Origin: a virus
DNA: 24,446 bases
Direction: 5' to 3' (one strand)
IMG/VR virus record: IMGVR_UViG_3300042397_001225
Coordinates: 1 to 24,446 of that record
Both the position numbers and the translations under genes were made by a program. Within the stretch, counting starts at the first letter, position 1; the number at the start of each line of letters is the position of its first letter. The notes below the pieces were generated by a model, which did not search any database, was not told where the DNA came from, and saw only the letters and a program-made list of their open reading frames with translations. Shown here piece after piece: positions 13,205 through 20,562 of the stretch.

Positions 13205-14235
13205 TTACGTAACCATCTTTCATTTACCAACGTCCAGTCAACCATTTCTTTTATTCTTTCACTTAATTTAATTTTTGGTTCCCAACCAAGTGATTTGAGT
13301 AGTCCGCCATCGAGTGCATAACGCATATCATGACCGGGACGTGAACTATGAAAATCTACCATTTCATAGTTCAATGGTTTTCCAACAGCGGCGGCAATCA
13401 TTTGTGCTAGTGTGAGATTATCAATTTCTTCAGTTCCAACTAAATTAAATTTAGGACAATGTGCACCCCCATAATCACCAGTATGCATATAATTTTTTAA
13501 ATTAAGTATAAACATAAGACCTTCAGCTACATCTTTTGCATGTATATACATTCTACTTCCGGCTTGAGTTTTTGTTGGGTCACTGTGTATCACTACTAAT
13601 TCGCCATCTCTTGCTTTCTGAATAGTGGCAGGAATGAATTTTTCTGGGTGTTGTCGTTCACCAAATACATTCATTGTGTGAGTCACGATGATAGGCATTT
13701 TGTAAGTATTTTCATACGCCACACAAAATTCTTCTGCGGCTGCTTTGCTTGCACTATAAGGATTAGTTGAATTGTATCTATCGTATTCTTTATAAGCCAC
13801 ACCAGGCGGTGCAACTCCATATATCTCGTCGGTAGAAAAGTATACAAACTTTTCCAGATTTGGTAAGTTTTTCCTTGCATAGTCCAACATATTGACGGTA
13901 CCAACTACATTGTCCTGTACAAATTCCATAGGATAAGTGATTGAACGATCCACATGACTACCAGCAGCAAGATGCAAAACAATATCGACATGCCCAATAT
14001 CTTGGACAATTTGACTATTAATTTCTGCTTTAAGATCGTGAAATATAATTCTTACACGTTTTGATATTTCTTTTGAATCATAATTTTTTAAAACATCATA
14101 TAATCGATTCAAATTGCCAGAAATATCAAGTCTATCTAAACTTACAATATTCCAGTCAGTATCTCGTAAAATTTTATCGATAACGTGATGGGCGATGAAT
14201 CCTGCACCGCCAGTGATTAAAACTGTTTTTGACAT
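13201..14235 (-). CDS. dTDP/UDP-glucose 4,6-dehydratase-like SDR
   Basis: A 344-residue extended SDR with Rossmann GGAGFIA (9-15, last Gly replaced by Ala), AAGSHVDRS and FSTDEIYG (133-140). The catalytic Asp136-Glu137 pair is typical of 4,6-dehydratases, and Y160-SAS-K164 completes the active site. HTMNVFGERQHPEKFIP and RPGHDMRY are the substrate and C-terminal blocks. It would turn a nucleotide-glucose into its 4-keto-6-deoxy form, the substrate for the C-methyltransferase two genes down. THTMN instead of RxxNxYG-P is nearer to UDP-sugar or plant-type enzymes than to RmlB. ATG 14235 has GGAG upstream. Confidence 0.85.
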   Translation of the reverse strand: MSKTVLITGGAGFIAHHVIDKILRDTDWNIVSLDRLDISGNLNRLYDVLKNYDSKEISKRVRIIFHDLKAEINSQIVQDIGHVDIVLHLAAGSHVDRSITYPMEFVQDNVVGTVNMLDYARKNLPNLEKFVYFSTDEIYGVAPPGVAYKEYDRYNSTNPYSASKAAAEEFCVAYENTYKMPIIVTHTMNVFGERQHPEKFIPATIQKARDGELVVIHSDPTKTQAGSRMYIHAKDVAEGLMFILNLKNYMHTGDYGGAHCPKFNLVGTEEIDNLTLAQMIAAAVGKPLNYEMVDFHSSRPGHDMRYALDGGLLKSLGWEPKIKLSERIKEMVDWTLVNERWLRK

Positions 14236-14277
14236 GTTTCTCCAGTGATTATTGAATATTTTTATTTAGGTATTACT

Positions 14278-14306
14278 ATTATAGCATTGCAGGAAGGTAT
14301 TGTCTA
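14278..14306 (-). promoter_or_regulatory. Sigma70-type promoter TAGACA-N17-TATAAT
   Basis: On the minus strand TAGACA (14306-14301), 17 bases and TATAAT (14283-14278) lie over the stop codon region of the GT17-like gene. It matches 11 of 12 consensus bases. The start would be near 14271, about 36 bases before the dehydratase ATG, so the sugar operon may be transcribed from here. Confidence 0.7.
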
Positions 14307-15142
14307 GCTGATTTTACCATCTTGTCTAAAATTAAACCATTTTTAAATTCTTCGATATTGTTAATTATAGTTTTGGGGAAATAATCATCGACCGCAACTG
14401 GAGTAAAACGATAATCTTCATTTGTTCTAATTATCCCAACCCCACGTTGAATACTATCTTCAACATTTAATTGATCCAAAACTTCAGGTTTGTTAGTTTC
14501 ATCATGTGCAAAACTTTGAATTTTAGTACGTGCAAATTCTTCATTACCCATATATGTAAAATGCCATCCTGCGTGTTCAACAATTTGAACATTACTATCA
14601 CTAAAATTATATGGACATTCATTTAATATATGTCGCATGCGACGAAAATCTTCTGGGCTTCCAAGTGCACTTCTTCGTATAGCACCAGACCAAACTGAAT
14701 AGTAGTCCTGTGTATACATCATATAGTTGTATTTGAAATTAAACAGAGGCATTCTAAATCCCCAAATAGATTGGGTACTTTCACGTAATTTGTGAATAGT
14801 TTCCACACGTGGAATTTCATCAACATCCCCGATCATAATAATATCATCGGGTTCTGCGTGAGATAAAAGACCCTGTAATATGGCATCACGTTGATGCCGT
14901 TCTCTGCCCCATGGATCGGTGTCTTCTGGCATGTCAACTATCCGAACATTAATTATTTTGTCTAACCATTTTCCAAATCGTTCATGTGCTTGTTGAGTAA
15001 AATACAAAGGTTTGTCTTTATTTTGGAATGTTTTATTGGCTTCGACTAAAACAAAATAATCTACGTGATCATATAACTCACGTAGTCTGAGTTCTAGTAG
15101 GTCAAACTCATTAAAAAAGGTAAAACAATCATAGATTTTCAT
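14279..15142 (-). CDS. Glycosyltransferase family 17-like protein
   Basis: From ATG 15142 the product has 287 residues and begins KIYDCFTFFNEFDLLELRL, then VLVEANKTFQNKDKP. A metal-binding DxD is seen in IGDVDEIPR, the family's most typical block. SGAIRRSALGSPEDFR and GWHFTYMGN follow. These match GT17, named for the mammalian beta-1,4-N-acetylglucosaminyltransferase III, with many bacterial and phage members. The frame is open to an ATG at 15211, but those extra 23 residues are unrelated to the family and would cross into the opposite gene. It is divergent from the plus-strand block across 49 bases. Confidence 0.8.
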   Translation of the reverse strand: MKIYDCFTFFNEFDLLELRLRELYDHVDYFVLVEANKTFQNKDKPLYFTQQAHERFGKWLDKIINVRIVDMPEDTDPWGRERHQRDAILQGLLSHAEPDDIIMIGDVDEIPRVETIHKLRESTQSIWGFRMPLFNFKYNYMMYTQDYYSVWSGAIRRSALGSPEDFRRMRHILNECPYNFSDSNVQIVEHAGWHFTYMGNEEFARTKIQSFAHDETNKPEVLDQLNVEDSIQRGVGIIRTNEDYRFTPVAVDDYFPKTIINNIEEFKNGLILDKMVKSARQYLPAML

Positions 15143-15154
15143 AGTAGTATATAG

Positions 15155-15165
15155 TATAATAAATA
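15155..15165 (+). promoter_or_regulatory. Possible promoter, TATAAT overlapping late-type AATAAATA
   Basis: Within the 49-base divergent gap, the plus strand has TATAATAAATA. It contains both a -10-like TATAAT and a NATAAATA word, the pattern of T4-like late promoters in aquatic phages. No good -35 box stands 17 bases upstream, which favours the late-promoter reading. It lies 27 bases before the plus-strand operon's ATG. Confidence 0.5.
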
Positions 15166-15191
15166 CCTGACAGTGAATTTCAAGGAGTTTT

Positions 15192-15833
15192 ATGTACGCA
15201 GTTGCCAGCAACCACGATGATAATTACGCCGATCTTGCTGCTATCACTGATCGATCAAAACAAGAATACTGCAACATTCATGGGTATAAGTTTTTTGTTC
15301 TGACAGAACTTAAGTATAGCACAATCGTCGGCTTTAACAAAATACATTTTGCCCTAGAGTTATTTAAACAACATCCAGAAATAGAATGGCTTCTATTTTC
15401 CGAGTGCGATGCAATGATTACCAACTTAACAATACCAATTGAAGAACGTATTGACAATGATTACCATTTTATTATTCCAGTAGATAGGCTTAATCTAAAT
15501 TCCGGCAACTTTCTTGTTAGAAATTCAGAACAAGGTCGTGCATACTTACAAATGATTATAGATAAAGAATCAGATTATGCAAAAGTAGAATGGGCTGAAC
15601 AACAAGTCATTATTGACACATTGGAAGAATATCAAGATATTATCAAAATTGTACCACAAAAATATATGAATAGTTATGAACCACAAATTTATGACTATTG
15701 TGATGCACGTTTTGATATATTAGGCAATAGTGGTGCATGGGAACCAGGCGATTGGATAGTACATTGGCCTGGAACTTACAAACCTGCACGATTAGAACGT
15801 GCTGCTTATCATACTGCGAACTTAATGAAATGA
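15192..15833 (+). CDS. Glycosyltransferase, GT34 (GMA12/MNN10)-like
   Basis: A 213-residue GT-A protein beginning the plus-strand operon, with AAGGAG a few bases before ATG 15192. It has FALELFKQHPEIEWLLFSECDA (split here: FALELFK, WLLFSECDAMITN near 67-78), the family's DxD strand with Glu-Cys-Asp. NLNSGNFLVRNS near 101-112 and DWIVHWPGT near the end are also typical. GT34 members transfer galactose, mannose or xylose in eukaryotes; the phage and bacterial relatives are uncharacterised. Its TGA overlaps the next gene's ATG. Donor and acceptor unknown. Confidence 0.75.
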   Translation: MYAVASNHDDNYADLAAITDRSKQEYCNIHGYKFFVLTELKYSTIVGFNKIHFALELFKQHPEIEWLLFSECDAMITNLTIPIEERIDNDYHFIIPVDRLNLNSGNFLVRNSEQGRAYLQMIIDKESDYAKVEWAEQQVIIDTLEEYQDIIKIVPQKYMNSYEPQIYDYCDARFDILGNSGAWEPGDWIVHWPGTYKPARLERAAYHTANLMK

Positions 15834-16672
15834 AAATATTCATTACCGGATCAACAGGTTTTGTTGGAAAAAACCTAGTGAACTATTATTCTCAGCGTGG
15901 ACACGAAGTTTACGCATTTCAACGAGATGAAGATTTATCTGAGAGACTGCGTTACTTTACTCCGGACGCAATTATCAATTCGGCCGCAGAAATTTATGAC
16001 TTAGAGTATATGTTTGAACCAAATATATTAATGGTACAAACTATTTTAGACTATGTAAAAAATTGTGAACAGTGGTGTCGTGTAGTACAAATAGGGTCAA
16101 GTAGCGAATATGGTCCTACCGATCACCCAACTGCTGAAGATACACTACTTAAACCTGTAGACTTTTATCAAGCAACCAAAGGTGCTGCTACATTACTATG
16201 CCAAGGTTGGGCACGTTATTTAAATTTACCAATATGGATAGTTCGACCTTATAGTGTATACGGACCCGGTGAACGCCCACATAGATTGTTTCCTAGATTG
16301 TACAAAGCTTTTTATCATGATGAACCTATGACCCTATATCAAGGTCATCACGATTTCATTTATATAAATGATTTTGTTAGGGGAATTGATTTGGTTTTAC
16401 AAGAATGGGACTTAGAACCAGGTGAAATTGTTAACTTTGGTAGTGGATTTCAAACAAGTAACTTTGAGTTACTTGATTTATGGACTAAAATAACAGACAA
16501 CACTGAAGCACCAGTAGCCAAAGTAGCAGAAATGAAAAAGGCATTTGAAAACACAGTATGGGTCTGTGACACAGCAAAATCTGTTAACTTAGGATTTAAC
16601 TGCGAATACGATCTAGAAACAGGAATTAGAGATTTTTTATTAAAGGCAAAATATGATAGAACGAACACTTAA
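15830..16672 (+). CDS. NAD-dependent sugar epimerase/dehydratase (SDR)
   Basis: From ATG 15830 (ATGA overlap with the preceding stop) the product has 280 residues. It starts with the Rossmann GSTGFVG (7-13). It has INSAAE, the active-site IGSSSEYG (Ser91-Ser92-Glu93-Tyr94) and Y113-QAT-K117, then RPYSVYGPGERP and HDFIYINDFVRG. SSSEYG resembles GDP-mannose 4,6-dehydratases and GDP-6-deoxy-4-keto reductases; the Glu is where dehydratases carry their acid. It may be a dehydratase, reductase or epimerase; the sequence does not decide. An upstream in-frame ATG at 15737 lies inside the other gene and is rejected. Confidence 0.75.
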   Translation: MKIFITGSTGFVGKNLVNYYSQRGHEVYAFQRDEDLSERLRYFTPDAIINSAAEIYDLEYMFEPNILMVQTILDYVKNCEQWCRVVQIGSSSEYGPTDHPTAEDTLLKPVDFYQATKGAATLLCQGWARYLNLPIWIVRPYSVYGPGERPHRLFPRLYKAFYHDEPMTLYQGHHDFIYINDFVRGIDLVLQEWDLEPGEIVNFGSGFQTSNFELLDLWTKITDNTEAPVAKVAEMKKAFENTVWVCDTAKSVNLGFNCEYDLETGIRDFLLKAKYDRTNT

Positions 16673-17360
16673 AACAAGTAAACAAAAAGATTTTACTTAT
16701 CAAAGCAGACATCCAGATGTGACTGCATGGTTTGGTAATCCAGAAAATTACACTGATGTTATATTAAAACAAATTAATGAAGAACGCATGTACGATCCTA
16801 TTTTTAAAGATAGAGATAATATGATCGTACTAGACTTAGGTGCTAATTGTGGATTGTTTAGTTTATATGCCGCTGATAGTTGTGAGCGTCTAATATCTGT
16901 TGAACCAACCCCCTCAACATATAACGTACTGCAAGAAATTGTAAAAGATCATACAAATATTACCCCTTTGCAACTTGCTATTGGTCCACATAATGAATTG
17001 ATTTCATTTTTTATTAACGAAAATAGTACTACAAATAGTATGTTAAATCGCAACGGTATGGAAACTAAAGTGCAATGTATGACATTAGAAACTTTACTGC
17101 ATATGCAAGGACTGGATCATGTAGACTTTATTAAATGTGATATTGAAGGTTCGGAAATGCAAGCACTAACAGATGAAACACTTAGCCCAATTGCAAACAA
17201 AGTAAATTTTTGGTTTGTCGAAGTTCATCAAACCAATGTAGACAAAGAAGCATGGCCTGGTAATTTAGAATCTAATAGACAACAGCTTGCTGAACTGTTT
17301 GAACGACACGGATATAAAACTGAACCAGTAATACACGACCAATTATATGCTTGGAAATGA
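16653..17360 (+). CDS. FkbM-family methyltransferase
   Basis: A 235-residue SAM-dependent enzyme. Motif I is VLDLGANCGLFSLYAA (59-74), followed by ISVEPTPSTY and the FkbM hallmark DFIKCDIEGSE around residue 155. FWFVEVHQ is the next strand. FkbM proteins O-methylate sugars and polyketides and are frequent in phage and bacterial glycan clusters. It overlaps the SDR gene by 20 bases. It probably caps or decorates the sugar made by its neighbours, possibly to shield it from receptors or enzymes; that part is inference. Confidence 0.85.
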   Translation: MIERTLKTSKQKDFTYQSRHPDVTAWFGNPENYTDVILKQINEERMYDPIFKDRDNMIVLDLGANCGLFSLYAADSCERLISVEPTPSTYNVLQEIVKDHTNITPLQLAIGPHNELISFFINENSTTNSMLNRNGMETKVQCMTLETLLHMQGLDHVDFIKCDIEGSEMQALTDETLSPIANKVNFWFVEVHQTNVDKEAWPGNLESNRQQLAELFERHGYKTEPVIHDQLYAWK

Positions 17361-17361
17361 T

Positions 17362-17976
17362 ATGACTCCCACTGAACGCCGATTGATTGATATTACATAC
17401 CAAGAACGGTTAAGTCATCTAAGCTCAACGCTAAGTGCGTTACCTATTATAGAAGAAATATACGCTAAGAAAAAAGATGACGAAGTTTTTATTCTTAGCA
17501 ACGGTCATGCAGGACTTGCTCTATACGTGGTACTAGAAAAGTATCACGGAGTAGATCCGGTTGCTATGCTTCACAAACATGGGATCCATCCAGGTAGAGA
17601 CATGAAAAATCACCTGTATTGTAGCACAGGCAGTCTTGGTTCAGGGTTACCTATCGCAGTTGGACACGCACTAGCAAAACCAGAGCAGCAAGTTTACTGC
17701 ATGATCAGTGACGGAGAAGCTGCCGAAGGTAGTATTTGGGAGTCACTACGTTTTATCAATGATAATAAAATTGATAATCTTCATGTGTATGCAAACTTAA
17801 ATGGTATGGGTGCTTACGATATGATCGATACTGTGTCATTAAGTCATAGACTAATTGCGTTCTTACCCAGAATTAATATTAGGTATAGTTATCCCCCAGA
17901 ATGGTCATTTGCTAAAAATTTATTAACTCATTATTATGTACTAAAACCAGAAGATTATGAGGAGATAACGCAATGA
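17362..17976 (+). CDS. Transketolase N-terminal (TPP-binding) subunit, short
   Basis: From ATG 17362 the product has 204 residues. It carries SNGHAG (46-51), TGSLGSGLPIAVGHA (89-103) and the TPP/Mg signature SDGEAAEG (116-123) with Asn145 and Asn147 in VYANLN. These are the diphosphate-binding elements of transketolase. The usual separate N-terminal subunit has about 270 residues, so this is a reduced form. The partner domain is the next gene, overlapping by ATGA, and the two should form one active site. An ATG at 17347 would add five residues and overlap the FkbM gene; 17362 follows that stop by one base. Confidence 0.85.
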   Translation: MTPTERRLIDITYQERLSHLSSTLSALPIIEEIYAKKKDDEVFILSNGHAGLALYVVLEKYHGVDPVAMLHKHGIHPGRDMKNHLYCSTGSLGSGLPIAVGHALAKPEQQVYCMISDGEAAEGSIWESLRFINDNKIDNLHVYANLNGMGAYDMIDTVSLSHRLIAFLPRINIRYSYPPEWSFAKNLLTHYYVLKPEDYEEITQ

Positions 17977-18455
17977 GAAAAGAATGTGCAATGCTTCTAT
18001 TAGAAAGCATGGTTGAGGATCCTAGTATTCGTGTTATTACCGCTGACTTAGGATTTGGTATATTAGATCAAATACGCAATGCTTTCCCTGATCGTTTTTA
18101 TAATGTAGGTGCAGCCGAACATTTAATGATTGGTGTTGCAATTGGTATGGCTAACGAAGGATTAAAACCTGTCTGCTATAGCATGAGTAGTTTCCTACTA
18201 TATCGTCCGTTTGAAATGCTACGCAATTATGTTAGCTATGAAAACGTACCTGTCAAACTTATTGGTAGTGGACGTGATAAAGATTATAGTCATGATGGCG
18301 TTAGTCATTGGGCACACGACGACGAACTAGTCTTAAAGGCATTACCAAACATTGGGTGCTTTAAACCTGGCAGTATAATAGATTTAGAAAATATTTGGGA
18401 TAGATTTATTAATAGCAATACCCCAGAATATCTTAACTTGACAAGAAAAATATGA
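17973..18455 (+). CDS. Transketolase pyrimidine-binding subunit, lacking C-terminal domain
   Basis: A 160-residue protein with GAGGAG eight bases before ATG 17973. RFYNVGAAEHLMIGVAIGMA (42-60) contains the TPP-activating Glu (E49; AEH where transketolases have AEQ). SHDGVSHWAHDD near 95-106 and CFKPGS match the pyrimidine domain. It ends right after this domain, without the third (transketolase C) domain of about 120 residues. With the preceding gene it gives a minimal two-protein ketol-transferase. Possible jobs are making sedoheptulose 7-phosphate or attaching a two-carbon unit to a 4-keto sugar. The fold is sure, the reaction is not. Confidence 0.85.
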   Translation: MRKECAMLLLESMVEDPSIRVITADLGFGILDQIRNAFPDRFYNVGAAEHLMIGVAIGMANEGLKPVCYSMSSFLLYRPFEMLRNYVSYENVPVKLIGSGRDKDYSHDGVSHWAHDDELVLKALPNIGCFKPGSIIDLENIWDRFINSNTPEYLNLTRKI

Positions 18456-19402
18456 GCACAAAAGTAGTTTATGTAACAGGTTGTTTAGGATTTATCGGAT
18501 ATCACGTAACACAGGCTTGTTTAGATGCTGGTTATTATGTAATCGGTGTTGATAAAAAGACCTATGCTGCAAATATACAATTTCTTCCTAAGTTAGCAAC
18601 AAGTAAACAGTTTAAATTTATTGAATCAGATATCAACGATCTTGATATGCTATACGACTGCGATTATATTATTAACACCGCAGCAGAAACGCATGTAGAT
18701 AATAGTATTGTTAGTAGTGATGTGTTTTTACGAAGTAATGTAAATGGCGTACATCATTTACTCAATCTTATCAAAGAACGTCACCGTTTTAAAATGCCAA
18801 CATTGTTACACTTTAGTACCGACGAAGTATACGGAGATATTGTTGATGGCAGTCATATTGAAACAGATTTATTAAAACCAAGTAATCCATATAGTGCTAC
18901 CAAGGCAGCAGCAGATCAACTAATACTCGCATGGGCACGTACTTTTAATGTTCCATATGTAATTGTTAGACCAACAAATAATTATGGAATTGGACAATAT
19001 ACAGAAAAGTTTATTCCTAAAAGTATAAAAAGTCTGCAACTAGGAAGAATTATTCCGCTACATGATGAAGGGAAACCACGCCGAACTTGGTTACATGTTA
19101 GTGATACAGCAACAGCTATTATAAGAATAATTGAATCTAATGTTCAAAATGAAATTTACAATATATCAGGAAATTACGAAGAACAGAATATCGTCATAGC
19201 AAGACAAATAGTAAATTTATTTCATAATAAAATTACCGATTTAGATGCACATCTTGATCTTAGTATTACTAGACCAGGACAAGATGTAAGATATAGCATT
19301 AACGACAACAAGCTTAAAGCACTTGGGTGGAAACCACAAGCCGTGTTTGAAGTCGAACTTACTAAAATTGTTGAGTATTATTCTCGGACGTTTGTGTGGT
19401 AA
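18452..19402 (+). CDS. dTDP-glucose 4,6-dehydratase-like SDR (RmlB-like)
   Basis: A 316-residue extended SDR: Rossmann TGCLGFIG (9-16), AAETHVDNSI (78-86), HFSTDEVYGD with T123, D124 and E125, Y147-SAT-K151, RPTNNYGIGQYTEKFIP, RTWLHVSD and TRPGQDVRY. All are typical of RmlB, so a 4-keto-6-deoxy nucleotide sugar is the likely product. It is closer to canonical RmlB than the SDR at 13201-14235. The start overlaps the transketolase stop (ATGA). Its 3' end runs 41 bases into the 3' end of the opposite-strand DUF2452 gene. Confidence 0.88.
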   Translation: MSTKVVYVTGCLGFIGYHVTQACLDAGYYVIGVDKKTYAANIQFLPKLATSKQFKFIESDINDLDMLYDCDYIINTAAETHVDNSIVSSDVFLRSNVNGVHHLLNLIKERHRFKMPTLLHFSTDEVYGDIVDGSHIETDLLKPSNPYSATKAAADQLILAWARTFNVPYVIVRPTNNYGIGQYTEKFIPKSIKSLQLGRIIPLHDEGKPRRTWLHVSDTATAIIRIIESNVQNEIYNISGNYEEQNIVIARQIVNLFHNKITDLDAHLDLSITRPGQDVRYSINDNKLKALGWKPQAVFEVELTKIVEYYSRTFVW

Positions 19403-19865
19403 CCTCTTGCCACGTGTAATCTCCTAACCATTTTACAGGTGCAATGTAACTGTAATGTTCCGGTGCACCAGTAGTCCAATCATCAGGACCTTGATGGCAC
19501 AGTCTGGTTCGATTTATCTTACTATCAAAACATAGCCAGTACGTTTGTCCGTGATATACTTGAAATTGATATTCAGCAGAATGTACTGCATCTGTAATAT
19601 ATAATCTACGTTTTATATCATCAGCTTGTTTCTGTAACACCTTTACTAAATCCATTATACGATTATATTCTTGCTCGGCATGCATACGAGCAACATTAAC
19701 CATAATGTCTTTTTGTTTTTGTATAGGAATTAGATCAAAGGCGGGACCACCAACTTCGGTAGCGTAAGGTGTAATATTTTTATTAAAAAAGGCGACTAGT
19801 TCGCCGCCTATTTCTTGATCGTAACTAGTAGCACCCTTGGCTACATTACTCTTTTTCTTTGCCAT
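19362..19865 (-). CDS. DUF2452 protein
   Basis: From ATG 19865 (AKKKSN) the product has 167 residues. The core is GGPAFDLIPIQKQKDIM, ARMHAEQEYNRIMDL, VLQKQADDIKRRL, FQVYHGQTYWL and GPDDWTTGAP, ending KWLGDYTWQEV. I recognise this as the DUF2452 family of phages and bacteria, without known function. It has a helical hairpin followed by a beta sandwich-like half. A start at 19895 would add ten residues and overlap more of the upstream gene. It is the last gene of the minus run, convergent with the plus-strand RmlB-like gene. Confidence 0.8.
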   Translation of the reverse strand: MAKKKSNVAKGATSYDQEIGGELVAFFNKNITPYATEVGGPAFDLIPIQKQKDIMVNVARMHAEQEYNRIMDLVKVLQKQADDIKRRLYITDAVHSAEYQFQVYHGQTYWLCFDSKINRTRLCHQGPDDWTTGAPEHYSYIAPVKWLGDYTWQEVTTQTSENNTQQF

Positions 19866-20247
19866 CTTTTTTAACAATGACAGGTGATTCATCAAATGAT
19901 GGTGAAATTCTTTCTTTTTCTTTTATAGATGTTAACAGATCATCGGGTTGTGGATTTCTAGTATTTCTCAACAATAAGGCTGAATATCTTAGCAATGCCT
20001 CAAACGGATAAAACACTATTGCTAACGTCGCTATCATTGCAACTCCAATAATAAGACACAATAGAGAAAAAGTAGTCAGTGTTATTTCCAACATCAAATT
20101 CCAAAAACCAATAACTCCAACGTCCATATAGTTATGTGGGTCTTCTGTTTCTGATCTAAAAGATTGAATATGCGTTCTAAACGAAAGAATCAATTCATAA
20201 AATTTATTAATAACTACCAACAACAAACCACGATATAAATCAGTCAT
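19846..20247 (-). CDS. Membrane-anchored phage protein
   Basis: From ATG 20247 (one base after the upstream TAA) the product has 133 residues. An ATG at 20259 would add four. A hydrophobic stretch from IGFWNLMLEI through LLCLIIGVAMIATLAIVF gives one or two transmembrane helices at about 47-80. The N-terminal part is amphipathic, and the C-terminal 45 residues are charged and soluble (DDLLTSIKEKER, VKKDGKEKE). No signal peptide cleavage site is evident. No family is recognised. Its 3' end overlaps the DUF2452 gene by 20 bases. Confidence 0.65.
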   Translation of the reverse strand: MTDLYRGLLLVVINKFYELILSFRTHIQSFRSETEDPHNYMDVGVIGFWNLMLEITLTTFSLLCLIIGVAMIATLAIVFYPFEALLRYSALLLRNTRNPQPDDLLTSIKEKERISPSFDESPVIVKKDGKEKE

Positions 20248-20248
20248 A

Positions 20249-20434
20249 TTATTCTTCATCCTCTATTAAGTCAAAATCTTCTACTATTGGAATTAGTTTC
20301 CAATCTGTATTACCTTCAATTTCTTTAACCATATCTTTCGCTGCTTTTTCAGCGGCTTTGTATGTATAGTGTGCTGTTCCAAAAACTCTATCTTCTTCTT
20401 GAGTTTGTGCCATTGCTATATAAATTTTTTTCAT
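20249..20434 (-). CDS. Hypothetical 61-residue protein
   Basis: A small ORF starting at ATG 20434 with AAAGGA six bases upstream; that site directly follows the CCA end of the tRNA. It begins MKKIYIAMAQTQEED, then HYTYKAAEKAAKDMVKEIEG, then an acidic end. A strand-helix-strand pattern like many small phage proteins is likely. It probably shares the tRNA promoter, so processing of the tRNA 3' end would create the mRNA's 5' end. No family recognised. Confidence 0.6.
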   Translation of the reverse strand: MKKIYIAMAQTQEEDRVFGTAHYTYKAAEKAAKDMVKEIEGNTDWKLIPIVEDFDLIEDEE

Positions 20435-20444
20435 AATAATCCTT

Positions 20445-20521
20445 TGGTGGGCCGGGTGAGACTCGAACTCACTGTCACCCGATTATGAGTCGGACGCTTA
20501 TACCAGTTAAGCTTCCGGCCC
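20445..20521 (-). tRNA. tRNA-CAU, probably tRNA-Ile2 (reads AUA after lysidine modification)
   Basis: A full cloverleaf of 77 bases including the encoded CCA. The acceptor is GGGCCGG/CCGGCCC, the D arm GCTT/AAGC, the anticodon arm TCCGA-CTCATAA-TCGGG (anticodon CAT), the T arm GTGAG-TTCGAGT-CTCAC. C4-G69 and C5-G68 in the acceptor stem are known positive determinants for TilS, which converts the C34 of tRNA-Ile2 to lysidine; E. coli elongator tRNA-Met lacks them. AUA-rich phage genes fit this. Odd bases: A at position 8 instead of the nearly invariant U, and T at 21 instead of A. Elongator Met is the alternative. Confidence 0.9.
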
Positions 20522-20533
20522 GACACATTAATA

Positions 20534-20562
20534 ATTGTAGACTAAAACTTAAATTTTGTCAA
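20534..20562 (-). promoter_or_regulatory. Sigma70-type promoter TTGACA-N17-TACAAT for the tRNA
   Basis: On the minus strand TTGACA (20562-20557), 17 bases and TACAAT (20539-20534) match 11 of 12 consensus bases. The start would be near 20527, about six bases before the tRNA. The -35 box lies in the last codons of the radical SAM gene. Confidence 0.8.

Noticed and set aside
15737-15829. Upstream start adding 31 residues to the SDR gene
   Set aside because: The extra part lies inside the GT34-like gene in another frame and lacks the Rossmann start; ATG 15830 with ATGA overlap gives the expected family start.
17362-18455. Frameshift breaking a single transketolase
   Set aside because: A strong GAGGAG and ATGA overlap start the second protein, and both halves end at domain borders, so two genes are more likely than a broken one.
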